A stretch of 64,000 nt of DNA. Origin: Hyphomicrobium sp. ghe19. GTDB lineage: Bacteria; Pseudomonadota; Alphaproteobacteria; Rhizobiales; Hyphomicrobiaceae. The position numbers and the translations under genes are program-made. How positions within the stretch are numbered: the first letter of the stretch is position 1; every line of letters starts with the position of its first letter. The stretch covers positions 2,432,001 to 2,496,000 of the forward strand of contig NZ_LR743509.1 in assembly GCF_902712875.1 (NCBI RefSeq). Direction: 5' to 3'. The notes under the pieces were generated by a model that did not search any database, was not told where the DNA came from, and saw nothing but the letters and a program-made list of their open reading frames with translations. Below, piece by piece: positions 22,132 through 30,304 of the stretch.

Positions 22132-22638
22132 TCAGGTCAACTTCTTGATTAGCTTAATCAGCGCTTCTTCTTTGTTGGTTAGACCGCCATTGCGACCGCG
22201 GACGGCTCCGTACTTAAGGAGCGCCTTCTCGTATCGCTGGTAGTCTTCGGGGCTGAAGTAATGCAGTACGGCGTGATGGTTGGCGACAGGTTCTCCGCCA
22301 GCCAAGAGTATCTTTAGATCGTGCGCTGAGTTGTTCTCTGCCAACTCCAGCAGTTCTTTCGCGTTCGTCGCGTCGATATGCTTTGCCAAGATGTTTGCCT
22401 TCGTCCAACCAATCTTCATGAGACGGTTCTTCGAAACAGACAGTTTCCGGAAAGCCCTGTCGATCTCTACGAGATAGTAAATCTTCCGACGCCCCAAGCT
22501 GGAGCGGCTTATGAATTTCTGAAACTCATCTGGGTAGCTGTCCAGCATGTCTCTCAACACGCGGGCTACGTCCATAAAGTTATCGCCTACCTTGTCGTAA
22601 GACATCGCCTTCTCGAAGAGGGCGGCTGCCTCGGTCAT
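22132..22638 (-). CDS. DUF3102-like protein, short paralogue
   Basis: 168 aa from ATG 22638 (GGAGGAG upstream); the longer frame runs into palindrome copy 22. Pattern LGRRKIYYLVEIDRAFRKL followed by KNRLMKIGWTKANILAKHI matches IHYRKAMYWISIYDHLVES and SKVKEIGWAKLKELADIL in 23794-25002. The pair looks like one family of phage DNA-associated or regulatory proteins (DUF3102-like, from memory). Function unknown. Confidence 0.65.
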   Translation of the reverse strand: MTEAAALFEKAMSYDKVGDNFMDVARVLRDMLDSYPDEFQKFISRSSLGRRKIYYLVEIDRAFRKLSVSKNRLMKIGWTKANILAKHIDATNAKELLELAENNSAHDLKILLAGGEPVANHHAVLHYFSPEDYQRYEKALLKYGAVRGRNGGLTNKEEALIKLIKKLT

Positions 22639-22671
22639 GAACTCCTCCATGAGTGACCTGAGCACATCATA

Positions 22672-22687
22672 GCGCAATTAAATTCAC
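22672..22687. promoter_or_regulatory. 16-bp palindromic site, copy 22 (degenerate)
   Basis: GCGCAATTAAATTCAC, 34 bp upstream of the start at 22638. The core has one inserted A in place of T. Confidence 0.5.
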
Positions 22688-22745
22688 ACGTCCCTCCGAA
22701 AAACTTGACCGCATGGCCTAGTCCCCAGACAAAACGTACGTTTCC

Positions 22746-23099
22746 TTAAAGCTGGTCAATAGCTGCCAACGTCGTACTCGTCGTGAAGTCAGGCACCATC
22801 AGCTCAGAGGCTAGGCTTTTAGCGTAGTCAGTGAAGAGGTTAAGCCGGCCAGATGATTTGATCTCTGTGCCGCCTAGTACGCGGTTGATGAACTCCGGAT
22901 ACCCTATGACCTTGACGCCGCGCTTGGCTGCATTCTTGGCTTTAGTTGTATCCGTCCTACTCGCAACTAGAAGCTCCGTGTCTGTTCTGACTGAACTGTG
23001 GACGATCAAATCGAACTCATGACAGGCGTCGATTAGATCAGCCCGGTTAATGGATTTTCCGTTTCCATCCATCGCCGGTCCAGTGAAACAGACTCGCAT
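22746..23099 (-). CDS. Stand-alone BRCT-domain protein
   Basis: 117 aa. MRVCFTGPAMDGNGKSINRA, then VHSSVRTDTELLVASRTDTT, ..KAKNAAKRGVKVIGYPEFI: the typical BRCT pattern (FTG, helix, TLLVAS..S.K..KA...G, I....F) as at the C-terminus of NAD-dependent ligases. No ligase domain is attached. It may recognise DNA ends or act with the phage ligase; that is inference. Confidence 0.8.
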   Translation of the reverse strand: MRVCFTGPAMDGNGKSINRADLIDACHEFDLIVHSSVRTDTELLVASRTDTTKAKNAAKRGVKVIGYPEFINRVLGGTEIKSSGRLNLFTDYAKSLASELMVPDFTTSTTLAAIDQL

Positions 23100-23195
23100 C
23101 GCACTTTCTCTCGCTAAATTGCTGTGTTTCTTGCGTTTAAGATGCTCCCTGCCGGCGGCTGGTCAATGAAGCCGGCTATTGAATTTAGTTATACT

Positions 23196-23636
23196 TTATA
23201 AAGACTTAAGCTCCGAAACCAGACCACGTTTCTTAGCTACGGCTGCACTCATTTTGAGCGCGATCTTGTTCCCGTCCTTCTTCTCCCATCCGAGCAGCGT
23301 GCTCTTGCCGAACGCCATCTGTTTTCCATTGTGGAACACCGTGATGTACGTGATCCCCTCGCCGACTAGATCGAACTCGAACAGGACTTCGCCTTCTTTA
23401 AGGCCAACAACGGACACCGGCTTCGATGTCGTGATGACCGGCTTCGGTTTTGCCGGTGGCATATAGTCCGGGCAGACTGTGATCGGCACGACCTGATAGC
23501 CCTGAGGCAACTGAACGACTCCGTGCTTCTTACCCTTATAGGTGGTCAGCCTCTCGGCAATTAGCGAGGCTACATTACGCTGGGGATAGATCATTGGTTC
23601 CGCTGGAAGTGCACTCATCATCACATCCTTGTTCAT
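23196..23636 (-). CDS. Hypothetical 146-aa protein
   Basis: Beta-rich C-terminal half (EGEVLFEFDLVGEGITYITV, HNGKQMAFGKSTLLGWEKK) after a Pro-rich linker. Follows a class II promoter at 23649. A 96-bp gap precedes the BRCT gene, in which I see nothing specific. Function unknown. Confidence 0.6.
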   Translation of the reverse strand: MNKDVMMSALPAEPMIYPQRNVASLIAERLTTYKGKKHGVVQLPQGYQVVPITVCPDYMPPAKPKPVITTSKPVSVVGLKEGEVLFEFDLVGEGITYITVFHNGKQMAFGKSTLLGWEKKDGNKIALKMSAAVAKKRGLVSELKSL

Positions 23637-23648
23637 GAGTTACCGGAA

Positions 23649-23677
23649 AACGGTACCTGAGACCGGAGCGAGTGCAA
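23649..23677 (-). promoter_or_regulatory. Class II promoter-like element
   Basis: TTGCAC, 11 bases, TCAGGTACCGTT. Same spacing as the elements at 2248 and 33632. Upstream lie palindrome copy 23 and a terminator, downstream the gene 23196-23636. Confidence 0.5.
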
Positions 23678-23683
23678 TGGAAA

Positions 23684-23699
23684 ATGCAATTAATTGCAA
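23684..23699. promoter_or_regulatory. 16-bp palindromic site, copy 23
   Basis: ATGCAATTAATTGCAA, between the terminator T-run and the class II promoter. Confidence 0.8.
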
Positions 23700-23733
23700 A
23701 ATAAAAATGGCCCAGGTCGGGCAAACCTGGGCC
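23700..23733 (-). terminator. Rho-independent terminator
   Basis: Minus strand GGCCCAGGT-TTGCCCG-ACCTGGGCC (perfect 9-bp stem) followed by ATTTTTATTTT. Terminates the transcript of 23794-25002. Confidence 0.85.
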
Positions 23734-23738
23734 AAGTC

Positions 23739-23772
23739 AGACCGGAGGATATCGGGGAGGAACCTCCGGTCT
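23739..23772. other. Second hairpin before the terminator
   Basis: AGACCGGAGG, 14-nt loop, CCTCCGGTCT: a perfect 10-bp stem between the stop codon at 23794 and the terminator. It may protect the mRNA 3' end or form a tandem terminator. Confidence 0.55.
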
Positions 23773-23793
23773 CGGGGGACGTCGTGGTTCGAG

Positions 23794-25002
23794 TTAGATA
23801 GACACCTCAACCTTGGCTTCAGGGAAAGCCTCCTCAAGAGTCTTCAGAGCTTGTTCTAGGCCCATCGTCTGGAGGCGCTTCTTGATGGTAACGCCCCCGA
23901 GGTACTCCAGGCAGATGTTCTCCAGGGCCACAGTATCGACGCTCGTGTTGCTATCGTCCTTGGCCTTATTGATTGCAGCTTCAATCGTTTCCTTCTGCCC
24001 TGAGTGGCACTTGAAGGTCTTGTTCGTGGTTGCAGATGGCGCTTGCGACTGGTCGGTGATCGCCGGCTGGTTCGCGTTCTTGGCTGACTTCACCGTCTCC
24101 ATGAACTTGAGCTGCGGCTGGCTCTTCGCGATCTGGACCCACTCATCGACGTTATCGAGCGTCAGGATGTCGGCCAGCTCCTTGAGCTTCGCCCAGCCGA
24201 TTTCCTTGACCTTCGACCACGGCACCTTGCTTTCGACCAGGTGGTCGTAGATCGAAATCCAGTACATCGCCTTGCGGTAATGGATGCCGTATTCGTTCTC
24301 GACCAGCTCGCGGAAGTGACCGTACGGCTCGTACCACTTGTTCTTCAGGATGACGCTCAGGACACCGCCGAGCTTGAAGTACGTCTTCTCCGTGTTCTCA
24401 CTGAGGGCGGAGACGGTCTTACGAGCGTCCTGCTCGTTCATCGTCTCGACCTCGTGGACGATGTCGACGATCAGGTCATTGCCGTCGACGATCTCACCCG
24501 TGAGCGGGGCTGACTTCGGCTCGGCCTTGGCGACCGCCTTGGACTTCTCCTTCTTCGGCTTGGAGAGGACCGCTTCGACCTTCTCTGGCTGGGCGTCCGC
24601 AAAAGTGGACTCGACCGCCTCTTCGGTCGTGGTCGGGAGCGTTGCCGGATCAACCGTGCCGGTTGGATCGGTCGGGGTCGCCTTCTTCGGCTTGGCTGCC
24701 TTCTTCGGTTTCGCTTCGGGTGCGGGCGGGGCCGCGTCGACCTTCACCTCCTCGGCAGGCGTCTCTTCAGCCTGGGACCGCAGCCACTCCTTCTTCTTGT
24801 CCAGGTTCAGGGTTGCCCATTCCTTGGGTACGTCCAGGCTGTACTTCGTGACCAGCTCATCGATGGCCTCGATCGTCAGAGAGTCGATGTCGATATCGAG
24901 TTCGATCTCCTCCTCGGCCGCGGGTTGCGGCGACAATTCTTTCTCAACGGCTTCCTTCTTGCTGCCCTTCAGCAGCTCCAAACTTGCGGCGGTTTCGCCC
25001 AT
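23794..25002 (-). CDS. DUF3102-like protein with acidic/Lys-rich N-terminal region
   Basis: 402 aa. Residues 1-170 are low-complexity (acidic EEEIELDIDID, then Lys/Pro/Ala runs). Residues ~195-310 contain SENTEKTYFKLGGVLSVILK, NEYGIHYRKAMYWISIYDHL and KEIGWAKLKELADIL, a conserved phage domain also in 22132-22638. The C-terminal ~70 residues end LEQALKTLEEAFPEAKVEV. The fold suggests DNA binding with a disordered arm; function unknown. Good RBS (GAGGA), strong terminator after it: a monocistronic unit. Confidence 0.7.
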   Translation of the reverse strand: MGETAASLELLKGSKKEAVEKELSPQPAAEEEIELDIDIDSLTIEAIDELVTKYSLDVPKEWATLNLDKKKEWLRSQAEETPAEEVKVDAAPPAPEAKPKKAAKPKKATPTDPTGTVDPATLPTTTEEAVESTFADAQPEKVEAVLSKPKKEKSKAVAKAEPKSAPLTGEIVDGNDLIVDIVHEVETMNEQDARKTVSALSENTEKTYFKLGGVLSVILKNKWYEPYGHFRELVENEYGIHYRKAMYWISIYDHLVESKVPWSKVKEIGWAKLKELADILTLDNVDEWVQIAKSQPQLKFMETVKSAKNANQPAITDQSQAPSATTNKTFKCHSGQKETIEAAINKAKDDSNTSVDTVALENICLEYLGGVTIKKRLQTMGLEQALKTLEEAFPEAKVEVSI

Positions 25003-25085
25003 AGAACTATCCTCAATACTATTCGGGGCTCGGAATTTGATACCGGGTCACCACTCCTTGGTGCTTACGAAGGACTGTATCTGCT

Positions 25086-25101
25086 GTGCAATTAATTGCA
25101 A
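25086..25101. promoter_or_regulatory. 16-bp palindromic site, copy 24
   Basis: GTGCAATTAATTGCAA, in the 124-bp gap before 23794-25002, 35 bp from copy 25. Confidence 0.85.
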
Positions 25102-25120
25102 ATGGAGTTCTCAGAATAAA

Positions 25121-25136
25121 GTGAAATTAATTGCAA
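25121..25136. promoter_or_regulatory. 16-bp palindromic site, copy 25
   Basis: GTGAAATTAATTGCAA, overlapping the stop codon region of the RuvC-like gene (ends 25127). Confidence 0.8.
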
Positions 25137-25663
25137 CGGAGCGGTAATTGCGCGGATAAAGCTAACATTTCCTTGCTTATACCATGCAACCGGTTCATCG
25201 AGGCGAGGCCTATACAAGCGAGCCCATAGGCGTCCGCTGTGTTGTTCGACTTGGACGTATGGCCCCAGCGCTTCAGGACCCACATCATCATCTGGTCCTT
25301 CTGAGCCGTCCCCTTGCCGGTGACGAACTTTTTGAGAACAGACGCCCTGGGATCGAGCCACTTCAAGCCATCGAGCATCATCAGGAAGCGGAGGACGCCG
25401 CCCAGCTCCACGAGCGGGACGACGGACGAGGCGTGACCAAGGTGGAGCGAGTAACCTTCGATGACGATCACGTCCGGCTTCAGTTCATGGATCGCGCTCA
25501 TGATCTCCACTGCAATTAATTGCACGCGCTGAAGACCAGACGTACCCTTTGGCGCGACGATCTCACGCTCGAACACCAAATCAGGGTAATTGAAGTTTGA
25601 CTCCCTGAGCGCCACTAGTCCTGTGCCGCTGATCGAGGGATCAATCCCGAGTGAGACGACCAT
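25127..25663 (-). CDS. RuvC-like Holliday junction resolvase
   Basis: 178 aa from ATG 25663 (TAATG overlap). RNase H-fold acidic residues: Asp in VSLGIDPSISGTGLVAL, Glu in DVIVIEGYSLH, and the C-terminal Asp of NNTADAYGLACIG with GKGTAQKDQMMMWVLK before it. Expected to cleave four-way junctions in replicated DNA. Palindrome copy 26 lies within the gene and encodes VQLIA. It sits with a RecB/Cas4-type and an Hjc-like nuclease. Confidence 0.85.
   Translation of the reverse strand: MVVSLGIDPSISGTGLVALRESNFNYPDLVFEREIVAPKGTSGLQRVQLIAVEIMSAIHELKPDVIVIEGYSLHLGHASSVVPLVELGGVLRFLMMLDGLKWLDPRASVLKKFVTGKGTAQKDQMMMWVLKRWGHTSKSNNTADAYGLACIGLASMNRLHGISKEMLALSAQLPLRCN
25510..25525. promoter_or_regulatory. 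16-bp palindromic site, copy 26 (intragenic)
   Basis: CTGCAATTAATTGCAC inside the RuvC-like gene, in frame as VQLIA. Confidence 0.75.
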
Positions 25664-26568
25664 TACGCCTTCCAATCGTATTCAGGCGGGTACTCACCTG
25701 AGAAACACTGCGACTTCACGGGGCAGCCGCCAGCCCGTTTGCAGAACGCGGTCGGGCACAAGCCGGCCGGCATACCGACCTTGCCGTCACGGAAGTCCTT
25801 TACGACCTTGGCGCGCTTTGCGAGGCTCTCGACGCTCGCATCGTTGCGCTTGATCTCGAACTCCTTGAACGGACTGAAGTTGTCGTACAGGCCCCACTTC
25901 TTCAGCTGATCGTCAGCACACCCGAAGCCGCCCTTCGACACATACAGGATCGTGGCGACCTGCGTGTTGACCTTCTTGGCGAACGGGTGATCGCTTTCGG
26001 AGATCAGACGGAGATACAGCTCCGTCCTCCACTTGTGCTCGGCGAGCGGAGCCTTCAGCTCCTTGAACTGCTCCTTGTCGATCGTCTTCAACTCGACGGC
26101 ACGGTACTTCGGTTCACCGAGGCCCACGACCATGTCGATGCCGCAGCTCGCGCTGTTGTCGGCACTCTCGAAGCGGATTTCCTTATGGTCGAAGCGTTTC
26201 ACGCCGCACGTCTTGCACGCGGTCGGGCGCGGCTGGAACTCGTGCAGCGTCCCGCAGGCGATGCACTTCCAGTGACAGATCGCTTTGTCCATGTCAGCGA
26301 ACCAGTGGACGATATTCTTCTCCTGGTCGCGGCCGATCTGGAACGTCATGGCGCTCGATGCGTCGAGCCATTCATCCTTGGGCTTGGCGTGCGTGATGTC
26401 GGCGAGCGCGTACATGCGCGGACACAGGCCTTCAGGCTTCGTCAGCTCAGACGCGTGAAGGCGCGAGAACGGGCGACCGGGTGACGACGAATTCAAATGC
26501 TTATGCAGAAGGTACTTCACCGAATGCTTCGGCTGAAGGTCCTTCATCTTCTTCAGAAACTGAACCAC
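25663..26568 (-). CDS. PD-(D/E)XK exonuclease, Cas4/RecB-like, with Cys clusters
   Basis: 301 aa. Core motif: SCGIDMVVGLG (Asp) and YRAVELKTI (E-x-K), the PD-(D/E)XK signature. A zinc ribbon (WKCIACGT ... ACKTCGVK) interrupts the N-terminal half and a C-terminal Cys group (LCPTAFCKRAGGCPVKSQCF) resembles the 4Fe-4S motif of Cas4/AddB. Likely a DNA end-processing exonuclease for recombination. Clustered with RecA, SF2 helicase and RuvC. Confidence 0.8.
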   Translation of the reverse strand: MVQFLKKMKDLQPKHSVKYLLHKHLNSSSPGRPFSRLHASELTKPEGLCPRMYALADITHAKPKDEWLDASSAMTFQIGRDQEKNIVHWFADMDKAICHWKCIACGTLHEFQPRPTACKTCGVKRFDHKEIRFESADNSASCGIDMVVGLGEPKYRAVELKTIDKEQFKELKAPLAEHKWRTELYLRLISESDHPFAKKVNTQVATILYVSKGGFGCADDQLKKWGLYDNFSPFKEFEIKRNDASVESLAKRAKVVKDFRDGKVGMPAGLCPTAFCKRAGGCPVKSQCFSGEYPPEYDWKA

Positions 26569-26982
26569 TCAAAAATCCTTACCCGGCGCGTACAGCCATT
26601 GATGAACGGCCATAGCTGTCTGCTTAGCTTCCTTGCCGACGATGTGCAGATCGCATTTCAGCTCGGTGCTATCCGCACTCATGTGAAGACTGACGTTCTG
26701 GAACAAGACTCCGTGGGACCTCAGTGCGTCAAGGGCCTGCGAGACTGAAATCTTATCAGGTTTAATCTGACCAGCTAGATCGAGCCCCATGAATACCGGA
26801 CCGCCGCCAAACTTGTTTATATGAGTGAGCTGCGTGTCGACATACTGGTCTACGTAGTTCTTGGGCACCACCGAGTCATCGACGTATGGCAGCGCGTGGA
26901 CGTGCGTGTGCCCGAGAATACCGGCGGTCTGAACCGAGGGCGGGTCTTCCTTGAGCGCTTTTACGTGTGCGAGGAATTTCAT
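26569..26982 (-). CDS. Hypothetical 137-aa protein
   Basis: N-terminal part includes a His-rich stretch (GILGHTHVHALPYVDDSVVP). C-terminal half is alpha/beta (HMSADSTELKCDLHIVGKEA). One base separates it from the exonuclease gene. No family recognised. Confidence 0.65.
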   Translation of the reverse strand: MKFLAHVKALKEDPPSVQTAGILGHTHVHALPYVDDSVVPKNYVDQYVDTQLTHINKFGGGPVFMGLDLAGQIKPDKISVSQALDALRSHGVLFQNVSLHMSADSTELKCDLHIVGKEAKQTAMAVHQWLYAPGKDF

Positions 26983-27335
26983 GACTTCAGATGCTCCTCC
27001 CAGACGTGAAGCGGAACCATCACCCAGCTGCCATCACGGACGGGCGTGCCATCGGGATACGTGAACGTCACGGCGAGTGCCGGGCGCTTTCCCATGTTGC
27101 GGGCTTCGTGCGCGATCTTCGAGAGCCAGCCGAACTTCAACGTGACGCTGTCCTTGACCGTGCTTTTGGCTTCCATCAGGAAGTCGTCGATCTCGATGTC
27201 GCCCTTCGCACCCTCCATTGCTCCGGATGCGGGACGGACACGGCCGGCCAAGCGGCGAGCGAGCTTCCGCTCAGACTTGCGTCCGGTCTCCCCGATGCGG
27301 TTCTGAGCGCGGCGCAGGTACGGGATTTTGCTCAT
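26979..27335 (-). CDS. Hjc/VRR-like endonuclease
   Basis: 118 aa. Basic N-terminus (GRKSERKLARRLAGRVRPAS), then GDIEIDDFLMEAKST, which supplies the D...ExK of a small PD-(D/E)XK nuclease, and a final beta-rich part. Size and motif fit archaeal/phage Holliday junction resolvases. Overlaps recA by 4 bp. Exact substrate uncertain. Confidence 0.7.
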   Translation of the reverse strand: MSKIPYLRRAQNRIGETGRKSERKLARRLAGRVRPASGAMEGAKGDIEIDDFLMEAKSTVKDSVTLKFGWLSKIAHEARNMGKRPALAVTFTYPDGTPVRDGSWVMVPLHVWEEHLKS

Positions 27336-28423
27336 GCGCCATTATCGTCCTTCTCTTCGAGGAGGCCTTCCTCCTTCGAGATTTTGCCGATCAGCTCGGC
27401 GCGAATGGCGTTGGCGAACATCGGCTTCGACAGGAACTCTTCCTTGAACTCGGCCAGCGTCGAATACTCCGCGCCATAGACCTCCCAGCCTTTGCCGCTG
27501 TCAGCCTTCTTGGCGAGGCCGTACGTCTTCATCAGATCGAGGATCACGTTGTAATCGTCGGACTGACCGGGCTTCAGGCCTTTGTATGGGACCATTGCGA
27601 CCGTGAACTTGCCTGACGCGGCGTAGATCGGAACCTTGTGCTTCTTGACGATGAAGGTCGTTTCCTTGCCGACCGGCATCGTCTCGGAATACTTCGGGTC
27701 CTTCAGGTTCTTGCCGTACAAGCGGAGGCGGATCGAGGACTGGAACAACGGCTTCTTGCCGCCGGGCTCGGTCTCCGGGTCGCCGAACATCACCCCGATC
27801 TTGTGGCTGATCTGGTTGATGTACAGCAGCGTCGGATAACGGTCTTCCTTCTCGGACTCGCTCAAGGCGAGCGTGGTCTTGCGGGTGAGCTTGCCGATGA
27901 CGAGGGCAGCACCGCCGACGACGGCCTTGTCTGCGCTGCTCTCAAGCTCCGACGACGTGACGAGGGCTGCCAAGCTGTCGATCACCACGAGGCCACAGTC
28001 GGCCGCGTACATCAAGCTTTCAACCATGTCGACGGCCTGCTCGGCGAACGCCGGCTTGATGACGATGAGCTTCTTGACATCGACACCAAGCGCTGACGCC
28101 CAGGCAGGATCGAACCCGTGTTCCACGTCCACGAAGGCGCACGTCAGGTCGGGGAACATGCGCTGGTGGTTCGCAATCGCCAGGAACGCGCAGTTCGTCT
28201 TGCCTGACGACTCCGGGCCGAAGATCGTCGAGACCTTGCCCCGCGGGAAGCCTCCGCCGAGAGCCAGGTCAAGCTCGAAGATGCCGGTCGGGATGCGGTC
28301 GCTGTTGACGAGCTTCCCGCCGAACGAGCCAACGCCCTCACCGAAGTCTGACTGGAACTTCTTCAGCAGATCGCCGGCCGACAGCGTGGCTTCCTTCCCG
28401 GTCTTCTTGATTTTGAACGCCAC
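27332..28423 (-). CDS. RecA-type recombinase
   Basis: 363 aa. Walker A GPESSGKT (residues 69-76), Walker B LVVIDSLAALV, and YINQISHKIGVMFGDPE, the RecA loop region. Promotes strand exchange, likely for recombination-dependent replication and repair. Starts at GTG 28423, 11 bp from palindrome copy 27. The sequence is closer in length to bacterial RecA than to T4 UvsX but diverged. Confidence 0.93.
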   Translation of the reverse strand: MAFKIKKTGKEATLSAGDLLKKFQSDFGEGVGSFGGKLVNSDRIPTGIFELDLALGGGFPRGKVSTIFGPESSGKTNCAFLAIANHQRMFPDLTCAFVDVEHGFDPAWASALGVDVKKLIVIKPAFAEQAVDMVESLMYAADCGLVVIDSLAALVTSSELESSADKAVVGGAALVIGKLTRKTTLALSESEKEDRYPTLLYINQISHKIGVMFGDPETEPGGKKPLFQSSIRLRLYGKNLKDPKYSETMPVGKETTFIVKKHKVPIYAASGKFTVAMVPYKGLKPGQSDDYNVILDLMKTYGLAKKADSGKGWEVYGAEYSTLAEFKEEFLSKPMFANAIRAELIGKISKEEGLLEEKDDNGA

Positions 28424-28433
28424 AAATTCACCT

Positions 28434-28449
28434 GTGAAATTAATTGCAC
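28434..28449. promoter_or_regulatory. 16-bp palindromic site, copy 27
   Basis: GTGAAATTAATTGCAC, 10 bp upstream of the recA-like start codon. Confidence 0.85.
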
Positions 28450-28469
28450 TGCCTGGAACGAAGACGAGG

Positions 28470-28808
28470 CTATGACTTCTGAGCCTCGATTTCCTCGATC
28501 ATCGTCTGCATCTTCGTGTCGGTCCATTCCTTCGTGTAATCGAAGACCTGATCGATTTCGGCGTGCTGGCACTGCACCTTCAGGCTGACCTGCACCCGGA
28601 CCGAGTTGTAGTCACCGAGGTTCATCGTGTAGCTGGCTTCAACACCAACTTCGCAGAGCGGATCAGACGTCGCTTTCTTCGAGACGACCTCGTCCGGCAC
28701 TTCCACCTTCTCGCTGTCGTTCAGTTCGCTGACGACGGTGCCCTTGTGCTTCTCCTGCACATTGGTCTTGGCTTCCGGCTGCATCGGCTTCTTGAGTTTC
28801 AACGGCAT
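28470..28808 (-). CDS. Hypothetical 112-aa protein
   Basis: Disordered charged N-terminus (KPMQPEAKTNVQEKHKGT), then beta strands ASYTMNLGDYNSVRVQVSLK and an acidic end. Located between recA and the SF2 helicase; a role in recombination is only guilt by association. Confidence 0.65.
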   Translation of the reverse strand: MPLKLKKPMQPEAKTNVQEKHKGTVVSELNDSEKVEVPDEVVSKKATSDPLCEVGVEASYTMNLGDYNSVRVQVSLKVQCQHAEIDQVFDYTKEWTDTKMQTMIEEIEAQKS

Positions 28809-28817
28809 AACTTTCTC

Positions 28818-30182
28818 CTACTCCATATCAATGACTTCAGCGCCAATCTGCGCGTACCACTTCTGACGTGTGCTCGCGTAACCCGAGAACACCGGGCTAT
28901 CGTGATCCATGATGTCCATTACGATCGGCTGGTTCTTTTTCGGATGCTGACGACGGATGCGGCCGACCGGCTGCTTCACGTTCGATCTCGGCATCGCGAG
29001 AATGCAGGTATCTAGCCACGGAATGTCTGTGCCCTCGCCCATCATGGCGTAGGTCGTGAACAGGATCGGCTTCTCCGCTTCCTTGTCCCGCTGCTGTTTC
29101 TCAGCCTTCGAGGTGGCCCCGATGTAGAGGCCAATTTCCTTTCCAGGGACGCCGAAATGATCTCTGCAGGCCTTTTCAACGGCATGTAGGTGTTGATGTA
29201 GCGTGGAGAAAATCACGACCTTGCGGCTCTTTTTGTAACAGCTCTGCACCAGCTCACAGAGCAGCTGATTTCGCTGCGCGTCGTTGGCGAGCATTTTTTC
29301 GATGTGCGTCGTCTGGCCGGCGCGATGCGGGAGCCGAACGACCCGCTTCTGACCCGTCTGCTTGTCGGCTCGGAACACACGCGGGCATTCCCAGTTCGAC
29401 GTGAAGCGCAGCACCTTCGGGACGAGCTGCTCGACGCCGGCCTTCGCGCGGATCGGGCCGATGTGCGAATAAACCAGCAGCTCCTTGCCGTCAGAACGCT
29501 CAGGCGTGGCGCTGAAGCCCAGACGCATCCGAGCGGGGAACATGTCGGCGACGGTCGAGAACTGCGTGGCTGCGACCCGGTGCGTCTCGTCGAAAATCAC
29601 GAGGCCGAAGCCTTTCGTGATCCAATCCGGATACTTGTCCTCCTTCGACATCGACTGGATCAGGGCGACGCAGAACTTCGTGCCGATCACCTGACATTTG
29701 TCACCCCTGATCTCTCCGATCTCGTGAGGCTTCAGGCCGAGGAACTTTTCAGCTCCACTCAGCCACTGATCGTAAATGTCTTCCTTCGTCGTGATGACGA
29801 GCGTCTTGCGCTGCATGACGTAGGCAGCATGGAACCCGAGGACGGTCTTGCCCCACCCGGTCATGGCGACGACGACACCGCTCAAACGCTTCTGACAGAG
29901 GTCAGCGACCTCGTCGAACATCGCAGCCTGATAATCGCGCGGAGCCGGACCCTTCTCGAAGACGACGTGCTCGCCGTCCACCATCTCGTCGACTGCACCC
30001 ACCGGGCAGAGCGCACGCGGCAAATGAATGACATTGCCATCGACACGGTACAGCGGCACGTCCTCACCGAAGCGCGACGTGAAGCGGTACTTCTTCTCCA
30101 AGCTCGGCTTGTACGGGTAAACAGCCGTCGCGCCTGTGCTCAGCGGTGTGTCATGCCTGATCAGTTCTGCGAGTATGGCCAA
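28818..30182 (-). CDS. SF2 DNA helicase (UvsW/RAD25-like)
   Basis: 454 aa. Walker A AMTGWGKT (~106-113), DETH box IFDETHRVAA, LGFSATPERSDG (motif III), and motif VI QPVGRIRRQHP. Probably remodels recombination intermediates or stalled forks. Preceded by a large 5' hairpin at 30205-30246 and a perfect palindrome. Confidence 0.9.
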   Translation of the reverse strand: MAILAELIRHDTPLSTGATAVYPYKPSLEKKYRFTSRFGEDVPLYRVDGNVIHLPRALCPVGAVDEMVDGEHVVFEKGPAPRDYQAAMFDEVADLCQKRLSGVVVAMTGWGKTVLGFHAAYVMQRKTLVITTKEDIYDQWLSGAEKFLGLKPHEIGEIRGDKCQVIGTKFCVALIQSMSKEDKYPDWITKGFGLVIFDETHRVAATQFSTVADMFPARMRLGFSATPERSDGKELLVYSHIGPIRAKAGVEQLVPKVLRFTSNWECPRVFRADKQTGQKRVVRLPHRAGQTTHIEKMLANDAQRNQLLCELVQSCYKKSRKVVIFSTLHQHLHAVEKACRDHFGVPGKEIGLYIGATSKAEKQQRDKEAEKPILFTTYAMMGEGTDIPWLDTCILAMPRSNVKQPVGRIRRQHPKKNQPIVMDIMDHDSPVFSGYASTRQKWYAQIGAEVIDME

Positions 30183-30204
30183 TCCGTCCTCCTGACGGGC
30201 AATC

Positions 30205-30246
30205 GGGGAGACGGCGTTCGGTGACCGAAGCTGCCTCCGTCTCCCC
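30205..30246. other. Long hairpin in the helicase 5' leader
   Basis: GGGGAGACGG pairs perfectly with CCGTCTCCCC (10 bp), with an inner TTCGGT/ACCGAA stem. It lies between the palindrome at 30251 and the start codon at 30182. No T-run follows on the minus strand, so attenuation or RNA stability seem likelier than termination. Confidence 0.6.
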
Positions 30247-30250
30247 TATG

Positions 30251-30266
30251 GTGCAATTAATTGCAC
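30251..30266. promoter_or_regulatory. 16-bp palindromic site, copy 28 (perfect)
   Basis: GTGCAATTAATTGCAC between the SSB-like gene and the helicase leader hairpin. Confidence 0.88.
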
Positions 30267-30304
30267 ATCCTCTCGACCGCGGGAACGTCGAAAGGCATTC
30301 TTGG

